Translations under genes and position numbers: made by a program
The notes under the pieces: generated by a model
Databases searched by the model: none
What the model was told of the DNA's origin: nothing
The model's input: the letters and a program-made list of their open reading frames with translations, nothing else
Shown here: positions 33,146-40,784 of the stretch, piece by piece
How the letters are laid out: every line of letters starts with the position of its first letter
Position numbering within the stretch: position 1 is the stretch's first letter
NCBI GenBank assembly: GCA_018816735.1
Contig: JAHIVH010000071.1
Span: 1-51,995 of the forward strand
Length of the DNA stretch: 51,995 nucleotides
Direction: 5' to 3'
From: Pseudomonadota bacterium
GTDB taxonomy: Bacteria; Desulfobacterota; Desulfobacteria; Desulfobacterales; JAHIVH01

Positions 33146-34011
33146 AGACCGTTACCGACAATCAAACGCTTTATCACCTGATCCGGGATTATATGCAGGC
33201 CATGGGCACTTCCCGAACCACCATCGTGGCGCTTCAGTCCTATATCGATGCCGTCCGACGATTGGACTGCAATGAATCGGATTTCAAACCGTTGATGCTG
33301 GAACTGAACCAAGTGATCAAAAGCGCCGAACCCAAAATCGTGTCCCTTACGCATCTTATCGAGGAATTTGAAGCGGAAATGGAGACGCATTCCATGGGCA
33401 GCCTGGATCAAATTAAAGAAAGAACCGCCGAACTCCTGACGCAAAAATTGAAACGCTTTGAGACCGATACCCTGAAACTCACCCGTCATTGCGCAGACAG
33501 AATTGAAACGGGAGATTTTATCATTGCCAGCTCGCCTACGGCGTATATCTGCGATGCTTTTGCGGTTGCACACAAGGAATTATCGCGTTCATTCCGCGTA
33601 CTGGCCCTGAAACAGGATTTTCTTCGCACCCGGGAGCTGGTGAAAACCCTTGAGCACCATCAAATACCCTATGAGCTGATTCCCCAATACAATCTGAGCC
33701 ATTATTTGGGACAGACCACCAAGCTTTTCATCAGCGCCGTGTCCGTGACCACGGATCAAAAGGCCGTTACCGGTTTAGGTACCGCCAATGTGGTCAGCAT
33801 CTGCCATGCCCACAACGTGCCGGTATATCTGTTTGTTGAAAGCCTCAAGTTCTCCCATACCCCACTGTCGGATCAGCATATTTACAGGGAGGAAACAGAA
33901 ACAAAAGAATCTAATATCACTTTCCATATGACGACCTATTCAAACGACTTTGTCGGTATGCACCGGGTGGATCATCTGATCACCGAAAATGGGGAGAAAC
34001 CGCAGCAATAG
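33142..34011 (+). CDS. eIF-2B alpha/beta/delta-like (IF-2B family) protein
   Basis: The 289-residue cytoplasmic protein has a helical N-terminal half. A Rossmann-like C-terminal half follows with GDFIIASSPTAYICDAFAVA, FISAVSVTTDQKAVTGLGTA and NVVSICHAHNVPVYLFVESL, ending DHLITENGEK. These match the IF-2B family (translation initiation factor 2B subunits, MtnA-type aldose-ketose isomerases, ribose-1,5-bisphosphate isomerase). The usual catalytic Cys and Asp pair of MtnA is not clearly present, so it may be a binding protein rather than an isomerase. The ATG overlaps the stop of the transporter, which suggests that it regulates or serves the transporter. This pairing is unusual. Confidence 0.75.
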   Translation: MKTVTDNQTLYHLIRDYMQAMGTSRTTIVALQSYIDAVRRLDCNESDFKPLMLELNQVIKSAEPKIVSLTHLIEEFEAEMETHSMGSLDQIKERTAELLTQKLKRFETDTLKLTRHCADRIETGDFIIASSPTAYICDAFAVAHKELSRSFRVLALKQDFLRTRELVKTLEHHQIPYELIPQYNLSHYLGQTTKLFISAVSVTTDQKAVTGLGTANVVSICHAHNVPVYLFVESLKFSHTPLSDQHIYREETETKESNITFHMTTYSNDFVGMHRVDHLITENGEKPQQ

Positions 34012-34066
34012 AAACGGCAAGAGCACGAAATAGAATTTGAATAATTTGCGGAGATGGACACTTCAA

Positions 34067-34606
34067 ATGACGTTTAAAATTATAAATGAACTGATCAAAA
34101 AAAACGAACGTGCATCCTGCATCCTTCTTGCTGTTGCCGTTTTGCTCATTGACTACATCACCGGAAAACACATCGAGTTTCCCATCTTTTATGCGCTTCC
34201 CGTAGGACTCGCCGCCTGGGGAGGGCTGAAAATATTGTCATCTGCTTTAGCGGTTATACTTCCCCTGACAAGAGTTGGCTTTCATTTTTTATGGCATGAA
34301 ACCCAATCTTTTTTTTCGATTGTCATGAACGTGCCGGTAACTATACTGGCGCTAATGCTGTATGCTTATCTGGTCGAGAGAACGGCGTGGCAGACCCACG
34401 CTCTGGAAAAAAAGGTCCGTATTCTGGAAGGAAGACTGCCCATTTGCGCATCATGCAAAAAAATCCGGAATGAAAAAGGGGAGTACGAACAGATGGAAAA
34501 GTATGTCACCGAGCACTCCGAAGCCTCGTTCAGCCACGGTATATGTCCGGATTGTGCAGAGAAGTTGTACCCGGATTATGTGAAAAAAAAAAACAAATCG
34601 GTATGA
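34067..34606 (+). CDS. membrane protein with a C-terminal cysteine-rich CKKIR motif
   Basis: ATG 34067 opens a 179-residue protein with four hydrophobic segments in the first 110 residues (ASCILLAVAVLLIDYITG, IFYALPVGLAAWGGL, LSSALAVILPL, NVPVTILALMLYAYL). A short coiled segment (LEKKVRILEGR) follows. The C-terminal module LPICASCKKIRNEKGEYEQM, HSEASFSHGICPDCAEKLYP is common at the ends of histidine kinases and response regulators of Deltaproteobacteria. It has four cysteines in two CxxC pairs, suggesting metal or redox sensing. Here it is joined to a membrane anchor without kinase. It lies 55 bp after the eIF2B-like gene and converges on tatC. Confidence 0.7.
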   Translation: MTFKIINELIKKNERASCILLAVAVLLIDYITGKHIEFPIFYALPVGLAAWGGLKILSSALAVILPLTRVGFHFLWHETQSFFSIVMNVPVTILALMLYAYLVERTAWQTHALEKKVRILEGRLPICASCKKIRNEKGEYEQMEKYVTEHSEASFSHGICPDCAEKLYPDYVKKKNKSV

Positions 34607-34630
34607 TAAACGTATTTTTTGGGGCAGGCA

Positions 34631-35344
34631 TCAGTTCAAAAAACGTATCCCAAGCAGTCCGATTTCAAATAGCAGATAGAGAGGTATGGCCATCAGCATC
34701 ATATTCATCGCATCCGGGGTGGGGGTCAGGATAGCGGAGACAAAGGTTAGGATTAAAATGGCCTCACGGCGATGCCTGGACAGCCGCCTGTAGTCAACGT
34801 TGAAAAGTCTGCCAGACAACACCATGGCGACCGGCATCTGGAAGACCAGGCCAAAGCCTAAAAGAAACATGGCGCAAAAGGAGACGAATTTGTCCACCGA
34901 TATAAGGGCTTTTATATTTGTCGTCTCAAATCCCAGAAGAAACTTGATGCCATAAGGCAGCGTAATCTTAAAGCAGAAAAATACGCCAGCATAAAACAAT
35001 GTCACGGAAGACAGCCAGAAGGCAAAAATGGCTTTGTTTGAAAAAGAGGGGAAAAATCGTGGAAGTGGCGCCAGTATTTTACATAGAATCAGCGGCATAC
35101 AAATGAGAACGGATATTTCAAGGTTGAGCTGAAGCATGGCGAAAAACGCTTCCGGTGTACCGAAGGCCGCCAAGTCTGCGTTAGCCAGAGTTTTTAAATA
35201 GCATAAGGCGGATGGAACCACAGGATAAATGCCGATGAAAGTCATAAAGATTGCAATTCCGATATGGATCAACCCCTTCCGGAAGTCTTCAAGATATCCT
35301 GAGAAGTGTTGCCAATCTAATCCATTTGGAGAGACGTTGGTCAT
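34631..35344 (-). CDS. tatC: Sec-independent translocase TatC
   Basis: The 237-residue polytopic protein has the TatC features. An N-terminal cytoplasmic H-YL-DFRK segment (FSGYLEDFRKGLIHIG) precedes the first helix. A middle segment, GFGLVFQMPVAMVLSGRL, corresponds to the conserved FG-GF-FE-P region. The C-terminal loop ILTPTPDAMNMMLMAIPLYL is near-diagnostic. The usual Glu in the middle motif is replaced by Gln (FQMP), a change also known in some TatC proteins. TatA/B are not in the window. TatC binds twin-arginine signal peptides for export of folded cofactor proteins. Confidence 0.9.
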   Translation of the reverse strand: MTNVSPNGLDWQHFSGYLEDFRKGLIHIGIAIFMTFIGIYPVVPSALCYLKTLANADLAAFGTPEAFFAMLQLNLEISVLICMPLILCKILAPLPRFFPSFSNKAIFAFWLSSVTLFYAGVFFCFKITLPYGIKFLLGFETTNIKALISVDKFVSFCAMFLLGFGLVFQMPVAMVLSGRLFNVDYRRLSRHRREAILILTFVSAILTPTPDAMNMMLMAIPLYLLFEIGLLGIRFLN

Positions 35345-35491
35345 AGGTTGAGAAAAGAAGATTTTCCCTGTCGAATCAGATCACGATACTCCCTGGCGAT
35401 GTACCCGAGCTTCCGACTGAATCATATATAATGACTGCAGACTATAGTGGGGAATTAAAGCAAAGTCAACAGGAGAAAAGGGGAGGAACAG

Positions 35492-36475
35492 ATGTCACTC
35501 ATCACCATGGGAATGATGCTAACTGGTTTGGTATTACTGGTTATTGGTGCGGAAGCTCTTGTGCGCGGGGCTTCCCGGATAGCCGTATTTTTAGGCATAT
35601 CGCCACTTATCGTCGGTTTAACTGTTGTCGCTTATGGAACAAGCGCTCCGGAAATGGCCGTGAGTGTAATGTCAAGCCTCAAAGGTCAGGCCGATATCTC
35701 GCTGGGAAATGTGGTGGGAAGCAATATTTTCAACGTGCTGTTGATTTTAGGTGTATCCGCTCTCGCGGCGCCCCTGGTCGTCTCCCGTCAGCTCATCAGA
35801 ATCGATGTCCCGATCATGATTGGCATGTCAGTGTTCATGTTTTTTCTGGCCTGGGACGGCAGGGTCAGCCAAGGGGAAGGCTTCGTTTTGATTGCAGGAG
35901 CTGTTGTTTATACAGGTCTGCAAATTTTCCTGGCAAGACGGGAAAACCATAAAACGGTTCAGACAAATGGGACTAGTTCATACGCTATAAAGAAGGGCAG
36001 CCGGTGGCGGCAATGGTTGATGAACTTGAGTTATATCGGTTTTGGCCTTGTACTGCTCATGGCGGGGTCACATTTTCTGGTAAAAAGCGCTGTCATCCTC
36101 GCCCAGTGGCTGGGGGTGAGCGAACTGATCATCGGTCTTACCATTGTGGCAGCTGGTACATCCCTGCCTGAACTGGCGACTTCGGTAATGGCCAGCTTTC
36201 ACGGAGAAAGGGATATAGCCGTGGGAAACGTGGTTGGCAGCAATATTTTCAATATTCTTGCCGTGCTTGGCATTTCTGCAGCCTTTTCAGACAGCGGCGT
36301 TGCCGTGGCGGATCAGGCCCTTAAATTCGATATTCCCGTCATGATTGCAGCCGCAGTCGCCTGTCTGCCCATCTTTTTCACCGGCCACCGAATTTCCAGG
36401 TGGGAAGGCGTTCTTTTTTTATCTTATTATGGGATATATACCGCATATCTGATCCTGATGACCCGTGGTCATTAA
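35492..36475 (+). CDS. calcium/sodium antiporter, CaxA/YrbG type
   Basis: The 327-residue K+-independent Na+/Ca2+ exchanger family protein has two inverted repeats, each with the alpha-repeat signature: GLTVVAYGTSAPEMAVSVMS followed by GNVVGSNIFNVLLILG, and GLTIVAAGTSLPELATSVMA followed by GNVVGSNIFNILAVLG. About ten helices with a hydrophilic loop near 150-175. ATG 35492 follows GGGGAGGA. Monocistronic; the TPR lipoprotein gene converges 28 bp beyond. It exchanges Ca2+ for Na+ or H+ across the inner membrane. Confidence 0.92.
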   Translation: MSLITMGMMLTGLVLLVIGAEALVRGASRIAVFLGISPLIVGLTVVAYGTSAPEMAVSVMSSLKGQADISLGNVVGSNIFNVLLILGVSALAAPLVVSRQLIRIDVPIMIGMSVFMFFLAWDGRVSQGEGFVLIAGAVVYTGLQIFLARRENHKTVQTNGTSSYAIKKGSRWRQWLMNLSYIGFGLVLLMAGSHFLVKSAVILAQWLGVSELIIGLTIVAAGTSLPELATSVMASFHGERDIAVGNVVGSNIFNILAVLGISAAFSDSGVAVADQALKFDIPVMIAAAVACLPIFFTGHRISRWEGVLFLSYYGIYTAYLILMTRGH

Positions 36476-36503
36476 AATCGAGAACCATACTGTCTACAAA
36501 AAT

Positions 36504-37196
36504 CTAGTCTTTGTTGATGATATAGTCGAGCAATGCCCTGGCATCTTTATTGGCGGGGTCTGCTTTCAGTATTTGCTTTAGCTCCAAAAATGCGTCCCGC
36601 AAGAGTCCCTCTTCAAAATAGACAATGCTCAACCCGAATCGAGCCTTTATTAAGTCAGGATCGATAAGTGTGGCTTTGGTGAATGTTTCTTCAGCCAGCT
36701 CATAGTTGTTCATCTGCCTGTAGACCATCCCCAGTTCGCATAACGTGTCGGTATTACCCGGATTGACAGTCAGGGCTCTTTTAAAAGAAAGAACGGCATT
36801 TTCAGGTTGACCTGTCTCCGCATAGGCCATTCCCAGGTTAAAAAAAATACCGTCATTATCGATAAATTCCGAGTCAATGGCTTTTTTATAATAAACGATT
36901 TCAGATAAATGGTCACCCATCTGGCCGTAGGCATATCCCAGATGATACAAGGCAAGCCCATTTTCAGGATCGTTTTTTAAAAACCGCAGATGGTGTTCGA
37001 TACTGGTTTCATAATTACCTTCTTTCAACGCGTCATCTGCCATGGGTTCACAATTCCAAATGCGTGAGTTTTGCACTTTTTTATCCTGCATGACGCGTGG
37101 TCCAATTGAGCAGGAAAAGATCAGGCAATGGCATAAAACAAGACAAAATAGATACACAACTGGCATGTAATTGCAGTCCGATCGGATCATCTGCAT
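36504..37196 (-). CDS. TPR-repeat lipoprotein
   Basis: The 230-residue protein starts with a hydrophobic segment and lipobox LIFS-C (MPVVYLFCLVLCHCLIFSCS). At least four tetratricopeptide repeats follow (YETSIEHHLRFLKNDPENGL, ALYHLGYAYGQMGDHLSEIV, IFFNLGMAYAETGQPENAVL, TLCELGMVYRQMNNYELAEE). ATG 37196 has an AAGGG ribosome site and is preferred; ATG 37166 is closer to the hydrophobic core. TPR lipoproteins of this kind act as scaffolds in outer-membrane or cell-wall assembly. It is divergent from the penicillin-binding protein gene 300 bp away, which could be functionally relevant. Confidence 0.82.
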   Translation of the reverse strand: MQMIRSDCNYMPVVYLFCLVLCHCLIFSCSIGPRVMQDKKVQNSRIWNCEPMADDALKEGNYETSIEHHLRFLKNDPENGLALYHLGYAYGQMGDHLSEIVYYKKAIDSEFIDNDGIFFNLGMAYAETGQPENAVLSFKRALTVNPGNTDTLCELGMVYRQMNNYELAEETFTKATLIDPDLIKARFGLSIVYFEEGLLRDAFLELKQILKADPANKDARALLDYIINKD

Positions 37197-37492
37197 AATT
37201 TCCCTTTGTGTTAATATGTTTTGATTGAATCCTCAAGATAGAAAGTATCAATATTACTAAGCAAAAGTAAAGTCAATAGTGACAATTTTACATCGGAACC
37301 GTATTTAAATTTTTCTTCCCTTTTTCACGTTCCTGAAATATTTTCTGAAAATATCATCCGGAATATGCCGGTCGATGATATAATTGACATGGCATTTGAC
37401 TCTCCTGAAATAATGGCATATAGGACAGCGCCATCAATTGATGGTTGACAGGAACCTGACACACGTTTTGTGATATCAGGCCGATAATTTGA

Positions 37493-40400
37493 ATGAACAT
37501 TTGGTTGGACATGAAAAAACAATTTTTATCCATCGTGGTTATCTTCTTTATTACCTGCGGTATAATCACCGCTCTGGGTGCTTGCTATTTTGCGTACGTT
37601 TCTGAAGATGTCTTGCATGAAATGCAAAGCGGCGTCATTGAACGTTCCAAGGATTCCCAAAGTTATGCTTATTATGATGATCATGAGCAGATTATTGGTG
37701 TTTTTTTTGATAAGGTTCATCAAAGGCATATTCAATTCAGGGAATTGCCGGATATGTTCGTTAAAGCGCTGATAGCTGCCGAAGACAAGAATTTTTTTCA
37801 ACACCACGGTTTCGACATCAAGACGATTTTCAGGGCAGCTGTTGCCAATATCAGGGCTCATAAGGTTGTCCAGGGCGGGAGTACGATTACACAGCAGACA
37901 GCCAAAAACCTTTTTAAAAGACAGAAACGATCTTTTGGCGCCAAATTGCGCGAACTGGTTGAAGCTGTCCATCTTGAAAAAAGATATACCAAGGAAAAAA
38001 TTCTTGAGATTTATGCCAACCAATTTTATGTGGCAGGACTGGGAAAGGGTATCGGAGTGGCTTCCCAATACTATTTCGACAAGGATGTAAGTGAACTCAA
38101 TCTGGTTGAATCCGCTTTTATCGCCGGATCCATTAAAGGACCGGGAAAATATAATCCGTTTATCAAAAAAACCACACAGGAAAAAACCACGGCAATCCAG
38201 AATGCCAGGGAAAGAAAAAATTATGTTCTCAAAAACATGCTGAACATGAAATCGATCACAAGGGAACAGTATCTGACAGCCAGGGATGCAGATGTCCCGT
38301 TTCAAAAAGGAAAGATATCTTATGAGCTGAGCAGCGTCATGGATTATATTCGCAAACAACTTCAATCCGATTTTTTTAAAGCTGTTCTGGAGGAAGAGGG
38401 CATCGATAATATCGCGACATCGGGAATAAAAATTTACACTTCCATTAACAGAGAAATTCAGGATGGCGCCATTCAAGGTCTGAGAAACCGCCTGGCATTA
38501 CTGGATACCATGTTGAGCGGTTATGGTCGTGAGCGGCTCAATCAAGAATATGAGAAAGTTTCCAAATCCGATCTGGCCATTTTGAAAGAGGACGCTGCAT
38601 GCATCGGTAGAATTTTAACCATAGACAAAAAAAAGAGCCCCCCTCATATGGTCGTTGCTTTGGATGATGGCCGGGAAGTCGTGGTCGATAGTACTGGTAT
38701 GCAAGCACTTTGTGACGCATGGCTCAAATCAAGAACCGGCATCTGGGCTGAATTTGATCAAAAATATCTCCCCTCTTTTCTCAATCTGTTCCAGAAGGAT
38801 GACCGTGTGGCGATTAAAATGATGGACCAATCGCTCCAAACGTCCCGGCCTTTTGCGGTGCTTACCAAATTACCCGAACTTCAGGGAGGGATAATCGTTC
38901 TTCAAGACGGGATGATCAAGGCCATGGCCGGAGGATTCTTCAACCGCTACTGGAATCGAACCGTGGACTCGAAACGCCAGCTGGGGTCGGTTTTCAAGCC
39001 GATTCTGTTTGCTGCGGCACTTCAATTGAACTGGAATTTACAGGACCTGTTAAACAATACTAAGGAATTGTATCAGTTTGAGAAAACCGCTTACCTTCCC
39101 ATGCCTGATCATGATCCCGTATCTGACAAGATTTCCATGATATGGGCCGGTGCAAAATCGGAAAACCTGGCCAGTGTCTGGCTGATGGATCATCTTACGG
39201 ATCAGCTTGATTCCGAAGAATTTTTTCAATTGGTTCAGATTGTGGGGCTGAATCAAAAACCGGACGAATCCGACCGGGCCTATATTCAAAGAATTCGGGA
39301 TCGATGGGGGATCATGACCAATGACAGCGCCCTGATGGAAAGTTCATTTTACGAATTCAGGGAAGAGCTTGAATCCGTTCTGGCCGCTTTTGGACAAAAC
39401 CAGATGATCCAAAGGTTGAAACACCTTCGCTTCAAACCGTCCATTCAGATGACTGATGATATGAAAAAGGAAGTACTGAAGATATGCCCGTTCAGTTTTG
39501 AAGAGCTTAAGGCCTTTAACCTTGAAATGAAACAAAACATCGAAACAATGATGGCGCTGATCAAGGACGCTGAAAACGAAGATGACATCCGGGCCGGACT
39601 TGTCAGAATTGAGGGAACCGATCATTATATCATTGATGAATCCACGCCGGAGTTCCGGCTGATGTTTGTCCCGGCGAAGAAACCGGCTACACGCAATTTT
39701 GCCTGCAGGCCGCTTACGCCGGAATGGCTTTTGGATCACATGGATCAGATCAAGGAGGAAGATATCTGGATTGATGATCAATTCCCATCCAGAATCATAG
39801 ATCTGATTGAATCCGGCACGAACAGGAATTTTTTGACCTTGAAAGAAAACCTGAAAAATAATGTCCCTGGATTTTTTTTCAAACTCAAGGATTTCAAAAC
39901 ACTGACAGGAATGCTCTATGTTAAAAAGCTTTCAAAAGATATCGGTATATCGAGCCCCATGGAACCGGTTCTTTCATTTCCTCTGGGAGTCAATGCCGTC
40001 AGCATCGCTGAAATGGCCGTTGCCTATCAAACCCTTATGACAACCGAGGTTTTTCCGTTTGCAGATACGAATTCCCCGGACATGATACCTGTTATCACGC
40101 AAATTGTTGACCGTGATGGCATGAAAATCTGGGCGTATAAAACCGAAAGGAAAAAAGCCTTGTCAGATCGGGTATCGATACTGTGCCGGGAAATTCTTAA
40201 AATGGTGGTGGAAAGAGGCACCGCCCAAAGTGCAAGAGGCGCTGTCCGGATGTCGATGCCAAAAGGGGTTTCGGATGAAAGCATCACGATTCCGGTATAT
40301 GGAAAAACAGGCACCTCGGATAATTACGCAAATTCCAGCTTTGTCGGGTATATTCCCGGATCGCTTCAGAACTCATCAGAACCTCGATCTGAAAACGGGT

Positions 40401-40777
40401 ATGTGATATCATGTTATGTCGGCTATGATGACAATCGCCCCATGAAAGGAAAAAAAATAACGATTTACGGTTCTTCAGGTGCATTACCCATGTGGATCGA
40501 TACAGCCAACGCCATTGCAAACAGCAAAAATTTCAGGCAGCGTTGGCAACCGTATCAGCAACCGGTGGTTCAAAACGAGGTTTCCCCTCAGGAAACACCC
40601 CTTTCCTCAGAGACCATCTCTCCGCTTGAGGCGCTTTCCATAACACCCCTTGAAGAAGACGATGGGGCAACTTCGCCGCCTTATATCTGGTCAGATGATG
40701 AACTCAATGCGTTATCGGGTATCCTCCAAAAAAGGACTTTCGAACCCAGGATGACGCCATTCGGGGTTGGAAATTAA
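37493..40777 (+). CDS. class A penicillin-binding protein (PBP1A-like) with a large insertion
   Basis: The bifunctional peptidoglycan glycosyltransferase/transpeptidase has 1,094 residues, against 750-850 usual. After a membrane anchor (about 13-37) comes the GT51 domain with catalytic Glu97 in IAAEDKNFFQHHGFD, then QGGSTITQQTAKNLF and EKILEIYANQFYVAGLGKGI. The transpeptidase has SxxK at S499-VFK-502 (LGSVFKPILFAAAL), SxN as SEN 556-558, and KTG at 938-940 (YGKTGTSDNYANSSFVGYIP). SxN to KTG is about 380 residues instead of roughly 120-200. A helical insertion (about 570-790, with DRAYIQRIRDRWGIMTNDSA and EELKAFNLEMKQNIETMMAL) fills the space. Start is ATG 37493 or ATG 37511. A radical-SAM gene follows within 10 bp. 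Confidence 0.9.
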   Translation: MNIWLDMKKQFLSIVVIFFITCGIITALGACYFAYVSEDVLHEMQSGVIERSKDSQSYAYYDDHEQIIGVFFDKVHQRHIQFRELPDMFVKALIAAEDKNFFQHHGFDIKTIFRAAVANIRAHKVVQGGSTITQQTAKNLFKRQKRSFGAKLRELVEAVHLEKRYTKEKILEIYANQFYVAGLGKGIGVASQYYFDKDVSELNLVESAFIAGSIKGPGKYNPFIKKTTQEKTTAIQNARERKNYVLKNMLNMKSITREQYLTARDADVPFQKGKISYELSSVMDYIRKQLQSDFFKAVLEEEGIDNIATSGIKIYTSINREIQDGAIQGLRNRLALLDTMLSGYGRERLNQEYEKVSKSDLAILKEDAACIGRILTIDKKKSPPHMVVALDDGREVVVDSTGMQALCDAWLKSRTGIWAEFDQKYLPSFLNLFQKDDRVAIKMMDQSLQTSRPFAVLTKLPELQGGIIVLQDGMIKAMAGGFFNRYWNRTVDSKRQLGSVFKPILFAAALQLNWNLQDLLNNTKELYQFEKTAYLPMPDHDPVSDKISMIWAGAKSENLASVWLMDHLTDQLDSEEFFQLVQIVGLNQKPDESDRAYIQRIRDRWGIMTNDSALMESSFYEFREELESVLAAFGQNQMIQRLKHLRFKPSIQMTDDMKKEVLKICPFSFEELKAFNLEMKQNIETMMALIKDAENEDDIRAGLVRIEGTDHYIIDESTPEFRLMFVPAKKPATRNFACRPLTPEWLLDHMDQIKEEDIWIDDQFPSRIIDLIESGTNRNFLTLKENLKNNVPGFFFKLKDFKTLTGMLYVKKLSKDIGISSPMEPVLSFPLGVNAVSIAEMAVAYQTLMTTEVFPFADTNSPDMIPVITQIVDRDGMKIWAYKTERKKALSDRVSILCREILKMVVERGTAQSARGAVRMSMPKGVSDESITIPVYGKTGTSDNYANSSFVGYIPGSLQNSSEPRSENGYVISCYVGYDDNRPMKGKKITIYGSSGALPMWIDTANAIANSKNFRQRWQPYQQPVVQNEVSPQETPLSSETISPLEALSITPLEEDDGATSPPYIWSDDELNALSGILQKRTFEPRMTPFGVGN

Positions 40778-40784
40778 GAAAAGC

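Noticed and set aside
37526..38476. 316-codon minus-strand frame inside the penicillin-binding protein gene
   Set aside because: Lies opposite conserved GT51 motifs; no start context.
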